Source: Rugosimonospora africana
Lineage (GTDB): Bacteria; Actinomycetota; Actinomycetes; Mycobacteriales; Micromonosporaceae
Assembly: GCF_016862975.1 (NCBI RefSeq)
Contig: NZ_BONZ01000015.1
Span: 62,001 to 126,000 of the forward strand
Length of the DNA stretch: 64,000 nucleotides
Direction: 5' to 3'
Below the pieces are notes generated by a model. That model saw nothing but the letters and a program-made list of their open reading frames with translations, searched no databases and was not told where the DNA came from. This document shows, in pieces, positions 53,515-61,126 of this stretch. The translations under genes and the position numbers were made by a program. The number at the start of each line of letters is the position of its first letter. Positions within the stretch are counted from its first letter, which is position 1.

Positions 53515-53542
53515 CCGCCGGCCGAGTTGACCGCCGGCCGAG
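53512..53542. repeat. Short tandem repeat at the ilvE stop
   Basis: TGACCGCCGGCCGAG occurs twice with a 16-base period. The first copy includes the ilvE stop codon. It is probably a local slippage duplication between the convergent genes. Confidence 0.8.
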
Positions 53543-53556
53543 CCACCGTCCGGGGC

Positions 53557-54300
53557 TCAGTCCAGCAGATGGGCACGGAGCGATGCGACGTGCTCATCTG
53601 TCACTCCGGTGTACGCGACGAATCCGGCCACCGAGCCGAACCGCTCACCCAGCTCGGTGAGGAACAGCAGCATCGCCTCCGGCGGGCAGACCAGGAAATG
53701 CATCGGCGGCGGGTCGGCGATCACCGCGTCCGGCGACGCGGCGCGGATCTGAGCGCTGATCCCGGCCTGCGCCGCCTCGCTGCGCGCGTAGTCTTCCGCG
53801 ATGTCCGTGGCGGCGACGCCCAGCAGGGACAGGGTGAGCGCGGACAGCACGCCGGTGCGGTCCTTACCGGCGAAGCAGTGGAGGACGAGCGGCGCGTTGG
53901 CCGGGTCGGCGATCAGGCGCAGGGCCGCTCCCAACCCCTCGGAGCCTTCGATCGCCATGTCCAGGTACCGATCAGCGAGGTACCGGGCCGGGCCGGCCTC
54001 CGGTACGTAGAGCGACGCGTCCCACTCCTGATGGATCGGGTGGATGTTGTGGTATGCCAGACCCGGAGTCTCCCGGATCCGGCCGTCCCGCTCGATCTCG
54101 TGCGGCCGGCGCAGGTCGAGGATCGTCCGCACACCGAAGGCGCACAGCTGCCCGCACTCGGTCTCGGTCAACCGGTGCAGGGAATCGGAGCGGTACAGGC
54201 GTCCATAGTGGACAGTTCGTCCATCGGTGGTGCGGTGACCGCCGAGATCGCGGAAGTTGAAGACCGAGGGCGAGGAGAATGTCGCGATGCTCTGATCCAC
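53557..54300 (-). CDS. Tyrosine-protein phosphatase (PtpB/Y_phosphatase3-like)
   Basis: Protein of 247 residues with P-loop HCFAGKDRTGVLSAL, the CX5R active-site form of PtpB-like and lipid/protein dual phosphatases. N-terminal FNFRDLGGHRTTDGRTV is the characteristic substrate-pocket segment. The substrate is unknown. GTG 54300 has TACTGT seven bases upstream, so probably leaderless. It is convergent with ilvE. Confidence 0.93.
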   Translation of the reverse strand: MDQSIATFSSPSVFNFRDLGGHRTTDGRTVHYGRLYRSDSLHRLTETECGQLCAFGVRTILDLRRPHEIERDGRIRETPGLAYHNIHPIHQEWDASLYVPEAGPARYLADRYLDMAIEGSEGLGAALRLIADPANAPLVLHCFAGKDRTGVLSALTLSLLGVAATDIAEDYARSEAAQAGISAQIRAASPDAVIADPPPMHFLVCPPEAMLLFLTELGERFGSVAGFVAYTGVTDEHVASLRAHLLD

Positions 54301-54337
54301 GCACCCGACAGTACTGGGCGGGCGCCAAACAACGTAA

Positions 54338-54359
54338 GGGGCCGGCCGACGCCGACCCC
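54338..54359 (-). terminator. Terminator after the PRC-barrel gene
   Basis: Nine-base stem (one G-U) with a four-base loop, 54338-54346 / 54351-54359, between the PRC-barrel stop and the phosphatase start. Confidence 0.6.
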
Positions 54360-54382
54360 TCACTCCCGGAGTGGTACACCCG

Positions 54383-54925
54383 CTATCGGGGGTCCTGGTA
54401 CGTCGACCCGTAGTAGCCGCCGACCTTCTCGCGGTACTCCGGGGTGCCGTACGTGTCCGGGTTGAACTGCGGGGAGTCCTTGATCTGAGCCTTCGTCCGG
54501 TCGACGTACACCTTCTGGTCGAGTTGGTCGACGCGGTGCACGGTACCGGCCGGAAGCAGGACCTTCTTGCCGAAGATCCACGGGCCGGTGTCCACGACCA
54601 GGTACTGCTCGCCGACCAACGGGCTGGTCTCATCGATCTTGCCGATGTGGCCGTCGGTCGCCTCGATCCGGTACCCGATGAGGTCCGAACCGTCGCCGAT
54701 GCCGGCGTCCTCCCGGTAGTTCCAGGCGTCGAAGCGCTGCGCCATGGCCGGCGTGGTCATCGGTGGGACGTCCCCGCCCATCGGCGCGGCACTCCAGTCC
54801 GCCGGGTCCGAACCGACCGCCGGTTCGGTCTCGGACATGTCCCTGTCCGGCACCGGCTGCGCCAGATCCGGCACCGATCCGGCCGGCTGGGGGGTTTGGA
54901 ATACGTTGGGGTTGGGCCTGTCCAC
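54383..54925 (-). CDS. PRC-barrel domain protein
   Basis: Protein of 180 residues. A Pro/Asp-rich, probably disordered first 80 residues is followed by one PRC-barrel (IGYRIEATDGHIGKIDETSPLVGEQYLVVDTGPWIFGKKVLLPAGTVHRVD). The tail is rich in Tyr and Asp. PRC-barrel proteins of this kind are common stress-associated or RNA-maturation-like proteins, but no function can be assigned. GTG 54925 is chosen because GGGGAGGT lies about seven bases upstream. Confidence 0.87.
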   Translation of the reverse strand: MDRPNPNVFQTPQPAGSVPDLAQPVPDRDMSETEPAVGSDPADWSAAPMGGDVPPMTTPAMAQRFDAWNYREDAGIGDGSDLIGYRIEATDGHIGKIDETSPLVGEQYLVVDTGPWIFGKKVLLPAGTVHRVDQLDQKVYVDRTKAQIKDSPQFNPDTYGTPEYREKVGGYYGSTYQDPR

Positions 54926-55197
54926 GGCTCTACCTCCCCTGAATGTGGGTGTGCCGTCTATGACAGGTACCCGTGAGCCGCGCCGGATACACCCCCAAAC
55001 CGCACATGGCCGACGCAGCGGGTGGCTGCGCCGGCCATGAGACGGCTCGCGCCACCGGTCGGGTCGCGCGAGGGGTTGGTCTGAGCACATCATTCCGCTC
55101 GCCGCATGGGGACCGAGTCAGGGCTGCTGCGGTGTGAAGCCGATCACGGATTTGTCCACCATGTGGGAGAGTGCTTCCAAGTAACGGACAGCGGTGG

Positions 55198-55203
55198 CAG
55201 GCT
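55198..55203 (+). promoter_or_regulatory. -10 box of the cimA leader
   Basis: CAGGCT, seven bases before the leader-peptide GTG; the layout copies the ilvBNC leader (CAGAGT, seven bases, ATG). A weak -35 TTCCAA lies 17 bp upstream. The region 54926-55197 before it shows no other feature. Confidence 0.5.
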
Positions 55204-55210
55204 ACCGTAC

Positions 55211-55246
55211 GTGACTTTGCGGTATTCCGTACTGATTATCGGCTAG
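55211..55246 (+). CDS. cimA leader peptide
   Basis: Eleven codons, MTLRYSVLIIG, then TAG. Four consecutive branched-chain codons (GTA CTG ATT ATC) end one codon before the stop. It is followed within one base by a 10-bp hairpin and then an intrinsic terminator. This is the classic layout of a branched-chain attenuator leader. Confidence 0.82.
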   Translation: MTLRYSVLIIG

Positions 55247-55304
55247 CGCGCGCAGACTCCTCCTGCGCGCGCAGACCTCCCGCACCTCGGCGGGGGGTCT
55301 TTTT
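55246..55304 (+). promoter_or_regulatory. cimA transcription attenuator
   Basis: Hairpin 1: perfect 10-bp stem (55246-55255 / 55263-55272). Terminator: 11-bp stem (55273-55283 / 55290-55300, one G-U) with U-tract 55300-55304. The direct repeat GCGCGCAGAC (55248-55257 and 55267-55276) lets upstream and downstream segments exchange partners. Ribosome stalling on the Val-Leu-Ile-Ile codons would alter pairing before the terminator. Confidence 0.8.
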
Positions 55305-55388
55305 GTTGGGCCACGAACAGCTCAGCCCGGTCGCCCACCGGGACCGGCCGCCGCCAGAAACCGACCGTCAACCCACAGGAGGACTCCG

Positions 55389-56966
55389 ATGACGTACCAG
55401 GTGTTCGACACGACACTGCGCGACGGGGCACAGCGCGAGGGCATCAGCTACTCGGTCGTGGACAAGCTCGCGGTGGCGCGGCTGCTCGACGAGTTGGGCG
55501 TGGGCTTCATCGAGGGGGGCTGGCCCGGCGCCATGCCCAAGGACACCGAGTTCTTCGAACGGGCGCGCAGCGAACTCGATCTCAAACACGCTGTACTCGT
55601 CGCGTTCGGCTCTACCCGCAAGGCCGGAGTCGCGGTGCGCGAGGACAAGCAGATCCAGGCGTTGCTGGACGCGCAGACCCCGGTGTTGTGCCTGGTCGCG
55701 AAGTCCGACATCCGGCACGTGACGCGGGCCCTGCGCACCACGGCGGAGGAAAACCTCGCGATGGTCCGGGACAGCGTCGAGTACCTGGTGTCCCAGGGGC
55801 GGCGGGTGTTCGTGGATTGTGAGCACTTCTTCGACGGGTACCGCTTCGATTCGGCGTACACCGCCAGCGTCGTGAGGACCGCGCTCGATGCCGGCGCCGA
55901 GCGCGTGGTCATGTGTGACACCAACGGTGGGATGCTGCCCTCGCAGATCACCGCGGCGGTCACCGGTCTCATGTCCGAACTCGGCGTGGACGGCGACCGG
56001 CTCGGCATCCACTGCCAGAACGACACCTCGTGCGCGGTGGCCAACACGGTCGCGGCGGTCGAGGCCGGAGTCACCCACTTCCAGTGCACGGCCAACGGGT
56101 ACGGCGAGCGGCCCGGAAACGCCGACCTGTTCGCCGTGCTGGGCAACCTGCAACTCAAGCTCGGGCTGCCGGTCCTACCGGAGGGCTGCCTGGAGAAGAT
56201 GGTTCGCGTTTCGCACGCCATCGCAGAGATCGCCAACATCGCCCCCGACACCCACCAGGCATACGTCGGGGCCGCCGCATTCGCCCACAAGGCGGGGCTG
56301 CACGCGAGCGCGATCAAGGTGGATCCGTTGCTCTACAACCACGTGGAGCCGTCGGTGGTCGGTAACGACATGCGGATCCTGGTCACCGAGATGGCCGGCC
56401 GGGCCAGCATCGAACTCAAGTCCCGTGAGTTGGGGCTCGATCTGGCCGGCCACCCGGAGGCACTGGCCCGGGTCACCGAGCAGGTCAAGGACCTGGAGGC
56501 GCACGGCTGGTCGTTCGAGGCCGCGGACGCCTCGTTCGAGTTGCTGGTCCGCTCGCAGCTGGCCGGGGGAGTCACCCGCCCGTTCACGCTGGAGTCGTAC
56601 CGGGCCACGGTGGAACACCGGGAGGACGGGTCGGTGATCTCGGAGGCGACGGTGAAGGTACGGGTACGTGGCGAGCGGGTGATCGCCACGGCCGAGGGCA
56701 ACGGCCCGGTCAACGCGCTGGACGAGGCGCTGCGGGTGGCGTTGCGCCGGCACTACCCGGCGCTGGCCGACTTCGAACTGGCCGACTACAAGGTACGCAT
56801 CCTGGAAGGCACGCACGGCACGCAGGCGGTGACCCGGGTGCTGGTCGAGACGGCTGCGGCCGGCCGCGACTGGACCACGGTCGGGGTGCACGAGAACGTG
56901 GTGGAGGCGAGCTGGCACGCGCTCGTGGACGCGCTGACCTACGGGTTGGTTCCAGTGCCCGCGTAA
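55389..56966 (+). CDS. cimA: (R)-citramalate synthase family protein
   Basis: DRE-TIM metallolyase condensing pyruvate and acetyl-CoA, 525 residues. N-terminal DTTLRDGAQREGISYS, metal site HCQNDTSCAVANT, and a C-terminal LeuA-dimer regulatory domain (about 390-525) typical of feedback-controlled members. The long CimA/LeuA2 subtype is inferred from the opening and length; a 2-isopropylmalate synthase role is less likely. ATG follows AGGAGG by about six bases. The leader peptide and neighbours argue for isoleucine synthesis. Confidence 0.92.
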   Translation: MTYQVFDTTLRDGAQREGISYSVVDKLAVARLLDELGVGFIEGGWPGAMPKDTEFFERARSELDLKHAVLVAFGSTRKAGVAVREDKQIQALLDAQTPVLCLVAKSDIRHVTRALRTTAEENLAMVRDSVEYLVSQGRRVFVDCEHFFDGYRFDSAYTASVVRTALDAGAERVVMCDTNGGMLPSQITAAVTGLMSELGVDGDRLGIHCQNDTSCAVANTVAAVEAGVTHFQCTANGYGERPGNADLFAVLGNLQLKLGLPVLPEGCLEKMVRVSHAIAEIANIAPDTHQAYVGAAAFAHKAGLHASAIKVDPLLYNHVEPSVVGNDMRILVTEMAGRASIELKSRELGLDLAGHPEALARVTEQVKDLEAHGWSFEAADASFELLVRSQLAGGVTRPFTLESYRATVEHREDGSVISEATVKVRVRGERVIATAEGNGPVNALDEALRVALRRHYPALADFELADYKVRILEGTHGTQAVTRVLVETAAAGRDWTTVGVHENVVEASWHALVDALTYGLVPVPA

Positions 56967-57928
56967 CGGTTGGACGCGGCCGGGTCCGGCAGGACGAGTT
57001 CGGCGAACAGCGGGCGGTGGTCGCTGCCCGGCAACGAGCAGACCACCACCGCCCGGATCCCGATGCGCCGGTCGGCCAGGACGTGGTCGAGCGTCACCCC
57101 GGGCATGCGCGTCCTGGGCAGCCCATGCCAGTACCCGCGCCAGGTCGGCGTGCCGCCCCGGCCCACCACGCTCGCCGCGTCCCGGTACCCGGACCGGATC
57201 AGCGCGCGCAGCGCCGCGTGGTCCAGCGTCGAGTTGAAGTCGCCGGCGAGGAGCCGTAGCGGACCGTCGGGCGTGGCCCGGTCCAGGGCGGCCTGCCCGG
57301 TGAGCCAGTACGCCAACTGGTGCGCCGCGTACGGTGCCGGTGGGTGCGCCGACTCGACGAGTACCGCCTGCCCGCCGGGCACCTCCAGAGTGCCCACGGT
57401 CGACCGGTACCCGCCGGCCCCGACCCTGGATCCGGTGGCCGTCAACGGATGCCGGCTGTAGAGCGCCGACCCGTGCCCGCCCGGCTGCGCGTCGACGACC
57501 CGGTACGGCAGCAGGCCGTCCAGCCCGGCAGCGGTCAGCTTCCGGGCGAACTCCGGCGTGTACTCCTGGATCGCGAGCGCATCGGGCCCGTGCTGCCCGA
57601 CGAGGCCGACCAGGGCGTCCGGATCCGCCTGGCCGAGGAGCACGTTCGCGGTCAGTACCCGCAGAGCCACGCCCTCCCGGCGCTCCGGCCGGCCGACCAT
57701 CCTGGGTACCACGCAGGCGGCCAGCACGACGGCCGTCGCCGCGGTGACCCCGGCGGCCCACCACCAGCCGGTCGCCAGCGCCAACGCCAACGGAACCACG
57801 GACGCGACCGCCGCGTACGGCGTGAACGCGATGCCGGTGACCATCAGCCACCCGCGTTCCAGGCCGAGCAGCCGGACCAGGGCCCACAGCGCGAATGGCG
57901 TGACGAGTACCCACACCACGATCGTCAT
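56939..57928 (-). CDS. Membrane endonuclease/exonuclease/phosphatase-family protein
   Basis: Protein of 329 residues: three membrane helices in the first ~80 residues, then an EEP domain (VLTANVLLGQADPDALVGLVG, AIQEYTPE, GDFNSTLDH, GSDHRPLFAEL), with the catalytic Glu, Asp/Asn and His in place. The domain probably faces outside. The substrate is unknown. Its 3' end overlaps the convergent cimA by 28 bp. TACCGT lies six bases before ATG. Confidence 0.9.
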   Translation of the reverse strand: MTIVVWVLVTPFALWALVRLLGLERGWLMVTGIAFTPYAAVASVVPLALALATGWWWAAGVTAATAVVLAACVVPRMVGRPERREGVALRVLTANVLLGQADPDALVGLVGQHGPDALAIQEYTPEFARKLTAAGLDGLLPYRVVDAQPGGHGSALYSRHPLTATGSRVGAGGYRSTVGTLEVPGGQAVLVESAHPPAPYAAHQLAYWLTGQAALDRATPDGPLRLLAGDFNSTLDHAALRALIRSGYRDAASVVGRGGTPTWRGYWHGLPRTRMPGVTLDHVLADRRIGIRAVVVCSLPGSDHRPLFAELVLPDPAASNRYAGTGTNP

Positions 57929-57972
57929 GCGCTAACGGTAGCGAGCGGCGACAGGTGACGGGCGGGTACACA

Positions 57973-58839
57973 ATGAGCGGCGTGATCCAACCGCCCGAGC
58001 ACGAACACCGCGACAGCGACGCAGAGCCGGAACTCCAGGCGTTCGAGTCCGAACACGAGCGGGAGCACCTGCTCGACCACGGCAGGGAGGAGGCGCAGCA
58101 CGCCGCGCTGAAGGTCCGGCTGGCCCGGCTGGAGCTGCTGGCCGGCCTCGGGAAGACCAACGCCGGGCGGGTGACGCACTACCTGCCGGCGTGGCTGCGC
58201 AAGACCCAGGGGGAGAACCGCTTCGCGGTGGCCACGGCGGTCCTGGTGGTCATCGCCCTCCAGGTGGCCATCGCGATAGAGCTGAGCCTCCACCCGGAGT
58301 ACCTGGTGCCCGCGCTGGAGGTGGTGCTGCTCGTCCTGCTGTCGATCGGCAACCCGGTCCGGCTCAACCGCGAGTCCCCGCTGCTGCGGGCGGCCGGCCT
58401 GCTGCTGGTCACCGCCGCGAGCATCGCGGTCGCGTGGTCGGCCATGACGCTGGTATGGCGGCTGCTGCACGGCACCGCCACGAAGGATCCCGTCCACCTC
58501 CTGCTCACCGGCGGCGGGATCTGGCTGATGAACGTGATCGTGTTCGCGCTCTGGTACTGGGAACTCGACCGGGGCGGCCCGGCGGCCCGGGCCTCCGCCC
58601 GGAAAATCCACCCGGACTTCCTGTTCTCTCAGATGACCGTGCCGGAGCTGGTACGGCGGGACTGGGAGCCGGGCTTCGTGGACTATCTGTACCTGTCGTT
58701 CACCAACGCGACCGCGTTCAGCCCGACGGACACGCTCCCGCTGTCCCGATGGGCGAAGCTGGCCATGATGTTCCAGTCGCTGATATCCCTGGTGACGGTC
58801 GCGCTCGTGGTCGCCCGGGCGGTGAACATCCTCAAGTGA
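57973..58839 (+). CDS. Multi-pass membrane protein of unknown function
   Basis: Protein of 288 residues. The acidic/His-rich soluble N-terminus (about 1-80) carries HEHRDSDAEPELQAFESEHEREHL, likely helical. About six membrane helices follow. The conserved end FTNATAFSPTDTLPLSRWAKLAMMFQSLISLVTVALVVARAVNIL resembles the pore-helix region of two-helix ion channels, but this is only a resemblance. Start uncertain: ATG 57973, GTG 57955 or GTG 57982. Confidence 0.75.
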   Translation: MSGVIQPPEHEHRDSDAEPELQAFESEHEREHLLDHGREEAQHAALKVRLARLELLAGLGKTNAGRVTHYLPAWLRKTQGENRFAVATAVLVVIALQVAIAIELSLHPEYLVPALEVVLLVLLSIGNPVRLNRESPLLRAAGLLLVTAASIAVAWSAMTLVWRLLHGTATKDPVHLLLTGGGIWLMNVIVFALWYWELDRGGPAARASARKIHPDFLFSQMTVPELVRRDWEPGFVDYLYLSFTNATAFSPTDTLPLSRWAKLAMMFQSLISLVTVALVVARAVNILK

Positions 58840-58878
58840 CGGGGTTGGTCGGGCCAGCGTCCCGCAGGCAGGGGTCGG

Positions 58879-59739
58879 TCAGGCCAGGGCCTCGCAGGCC
58901 GCGATGAGCCGGGCCCGAAGGCCAGCCGTGCGCTGTGCCGCCTCGCGCTGACGGGCCACGTACTCGGCCTTCCCCTCCGGGGTCTCGATCGCCACCGGCT
59001 GATGGCCGTACCCGGACACGTCGTACGGCGACGCCCGCATGTCCAGCAGCCGGATCTCGGCGGCCAGCTCGAAGCAGTCCAGGAGCAGGTCGCCCGGAAC
59101 CGCCGGCCCCAGCTTCATCGCCCACTTGTAGCAGTCCATCGCGACGTGCAGGCAGCCTGGCTGGTCGAACTCGACCTCGCGCGCCCGGGTCGGCTGGATC
59201 CGGTTCAGCGGCACCGCCTCCGGGGTGAAGAACCGGAAGGCATCGAAGTGGGCGCACCGGATCGGGGTGCTTTCCACGACGGCATCGGTGCCGGCCTGGC
59301 CCAGCCGGAGCGGCAGCGGGTGGCGGTGCTCCCGCTCCCGGTACACCATCGCCCACTCGTGCATGCCGAAGCAGCCCGTGAACGCCGGCTTCGCGGCCAG
59401 CGACCGGAGCAGGTCACGGATGAAGCGGACCGCTTCGCCCCGGTCGGCCAGGAACTGGTCGATGTCGAGGCTCACCCGGCCGCCGTCGTCCGTCCGGTAC
59501 CAGCGCCAGGCCGCCTGCTCGGCCGGTCCGTCCGCCGCCGGCCCGAGGCTCACCCCGGCGCCCGGGTGCCACCGGCGCAGCCGGGCGGGCCTCGTGCCGT
59601 AGTAGTCGAACATGAAGTCCTCGATCGCGTGCCGCTCGCCGGCCGCCCGCCGGTCGCGGTGCGCGGCGGTCAGGGAGTCGGCCCGCCGGGCGTGCTCCCG
59701 CGCCAGCGGCTGCCAATCCGCGGCGGCCAGCGTCCTCAT
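58879..59739 (-). CDS. Conserved hypothetical protein often labelled 3-methyladenine DNA glycosylase
   Basis: Protein of 286 residues with the marker FMFDYYGTRPARLRRWHPG and no membrane segment or signal. Similar actinobacterial proteins are annotated as 3-methyladenine DNA glycosylases, but I see no helix-hairpin-helix or known glycosylase catalytic motif, so I leave the function open. ATG 59739 overlaps the stop of a 25-codon upstream ORF (59813-59736) in ATGA form. No good ribosome site is visible. Confidence 0.65.
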   Translation of the reverse strand: MRTLAAADWQPLAREHARRADSLTAAHRDRRAAGERHAIEDFMFDYYGTRPARLRRWHPGAGVSLGPAADGPAEQAAWRWYRTDDGGRVSLDIDQFLADRGEAVRFIRDLLRSLAAKPAFTGCFGMHEWAMVYREREHRHPLPLRLGQAGTDAVVESTPIRCAHFDAFRFFTPEAVPLNRIQPTRAREVEFDQPGCLHVAMDCYKWAMKLGPAVPGDLLLDCFELAAEIRLLDMRASPYDVSGYGHQPVAIETPEGKAEYVARQREAAQRTAGLRARLIAACEALA

Positions 59740-59846
59740 GGCGCCGGCCGCCCGTGCGCGGCGCGGTGCCCGTGCCGCCCGGACTCGAGTACCCCTTTGG
59801 TCACACCCGCCATTGTGGCTCGCCGCGGTCCGGCTAGATTGGGGGC

Positions 59847-60635
59847 GTGCGGATCGCTCGTTTTGTGCATGCCAAGGGCCTGTCATTCGGTGCCGTCGAG
59901 GGCGAGGCCGACGCCGGCCCCGAGGCGCTGACCGTCGCCGAGATCGACGGCCACCCCTTCGGGGAGCTGCGGTTCACCGGCGAACGCTGGGCGGTCGCCG
60001 ACGTCCGGCTGCTCTCGCCGATCCTGCCCAGCAAGGTGGTGTGTGTCGGACGCAACTACGCCGAGCACGCGGCCGAGCACGGGGCGGACGTCCCCAAGGA
60101 GCCATTGCTGTTCCTGAAACCGACGACGTCGGTCATCGGGGCGAACGATGTGATCCGGCTCCCTCCGCAGTCCAAGCAGGTCGAGCACGAGGCGGAGCTG
60201 GCGGTCGTGATCGGGGCGGCCGGTGCGCGGCGGGTCGACCGGGCCGGGGGCGCGGCGGCGGTCTTCGGGTACACCTGCGCCAACGACGTCACGGCGCGCG
60301 ACCTGCAGCGGCAGGACGGCCAGTGGACCCGGGCGAAGGGCTTCGACTCGTTCTGCCCGATCGGCCCGTGGATCACCACGGATGCGGCGGTGGACGACGT
60401 CGAGGTGCGCTGCGAGGTCAATGAGGAGGTCCGCCAGCTGGGCCGGACCAAAGACATGATCTTCGACGTACCCACCCTGGTGTCCTATGTGTCGCACATC
60501 ATGACGCTGCTCCCGGGTGATGTGATTTTGACGGGTACGCCGGCCGGAGTCAGCCCGATCGTCGCCGGGGACACCGTGACGGTGTCGATCGGCGGGCTCG
60601 GAGTGCTGGCCAACCGGGTTGCGACACTCGACTGA
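59847..60635 (+). CDS. Fumarylacetoacetate hydrolase family protein
   Basis: FAHD-fold metal hydrolase/decarboxylase of 262 residues. The metal ligands are the glutamates of VEHEAELAVVIG and the Asp of CANDVTARD; GRNYAEHAAE and TGTPAGVSP are typical. It may act as acylpyruvase, oxaloacetate decarboxylase or a degradation hydrolase. GTG 59847 has TAGATT six bases upstream. In related genomes gltX follows it; here tRNA-Gln follows instead. Confidence 0.92.
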   Translation: MRIARFVHAKGLSFGAVEGEADAGPEALTVAEIDGHPFGELRFTGERWAVADVRLLSPILPSKVVCVGRNYAEHAAEHGADVPKEPLLFLKPTTSVIGANDVIRLPPQSKQVEHEAELAVVIGAAGARRVDRAGGAAAVFGYTCANDVTARDLQRQDGQWTRAKGFDSFCPIGPWITTDAAVDDVEVRCEVNEEVRQLGRTKDMIFDVPTLVSYVSHIMTLLPGDVILTGTPAGVSPIVAGDTVTVSIGGLGVLANRVATLD

Positions 60636-60646
60636 CCGGATCCGAT

Positions 60647-60675
60647 TTGGCTCGCCTATGAGCGTCAGGTAGAGT
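60647..60675 (+). promoter_or_regulatory. Promoter of the tRNA-Gln/tRNA-Glu unit
   Basis: TTGGCT (60647-60652), 17-bp spacer, TAGAGT (60670-60675). Transcription would start about 25 bases before tRNA-Gln. Confidence 0.65.
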
Positions 60676-60704
60676 CTTCTTCCGGCGCCGGACAACGGTG
60701 CCGG

Positions 60705-60776
60705 TGGGGTATGGGGTAATTGGCAGCCCAACTGATTCTGGTTCAGTTAGTCTAGGTTCGAGTCCTGGTACCCCAG
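60705..60776 (+). tRNA. tRNA-Gln (CTG)
   Basis: 72 nt. Acceptor TGGGGTA/TACCCCA, D arm TATGGGGTAATTGGCAGC, anticodon stem ACTGA/TCAGT with loop TTCTGGT giving anticodon CTG, T arm GGTTCGAGTCC. CCA is not encoded. Confidence 0.96.
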
Positions 60777-60792
60777 CCCGCAAGACAGTCTT

Positions 60793-60865
60793 GGCCCCGT
60801 CGTCTAGTGGCCCAGGACGCCGCCCTCTCAAGGCGGTAGCGCCGGTTCGAATCCGGTCGGGGCTA
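60793..60865 (+). tRNA. tRNA-Glu (CTC)
   Basis: 73 nt. Acceptor GGCCCCG/CGGGGCT, anticodon stem CCGCC/GGCGG with loop CTCTCAA giving anticodon CTC, T arm GGTTCGAATCC. CCA is encoded at 60866-60868. It lies 16 bases after tRNA-Gln, likely in one transcript. Confidence 0.97.
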
Positions 60866-60881
60866 CCAAGTTTTGGTACAG

Positions 60882-60911
60882 AAATCGCCTTCCCAGCAGG
60901 GGAGGCGATTT
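60882..60911 (+). terminator. Terminator after tRNA-Glu
   Basis: 13-bp stem with one G-U pair (60882-60894 / 60899-60911), AGCA loop, then GTGTTTGTG. Confidence 0.82.
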
Positions 60912-61010
60912 GTGTTTGTGGCCGCATGTGTTTGTGGCCGTTCCGGTGCTCGTGGCCGCGCCTGTTCGTGGCCGTGCTTGTGTTTGGGGCCCTGCTTGGG
61001 TTGGGGCCAC
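60911..61010. repeat. Imperfect GTGTTTGTGGCCG-type repeats
   Basis: About six degenerate units around TGTTTGTGGCCG / TGTTCGTGGCCG / TGTTTGGGGCC between the tRNA terminator and ndgR. No ORF is credible here. The 258 bases from 60869 to 61126 otherwise hold only the terminator. Confidence 0.6.
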
Positions 61011-61126
61011 GCGCCGACCGGCCGGGCTGGCTCCGGCGGGCGGCCCGTAGGCGACTTCGCGCCGCCGGCCGGGTACGAGTCGTTGCTCGTGCGTCGGCCG
61101 TGCGGCGCGATCGGTCGTCGTCGGTC

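Noticed and set aside
55150-55304. T-box riboswitch before cimA
   Set aside because: No TGGNACCGCG antiterminator motif or specifier stem was found; the leader ORF with a branched-chain run explains the terminator better.
60828-61010. 60-codon minus-strand ORF overlapping tRNA-Glu
   Set aside because: It is a translation of the tRNA complement and the repeat tract, with low-complexity Thr/Gly composition and no start signal.
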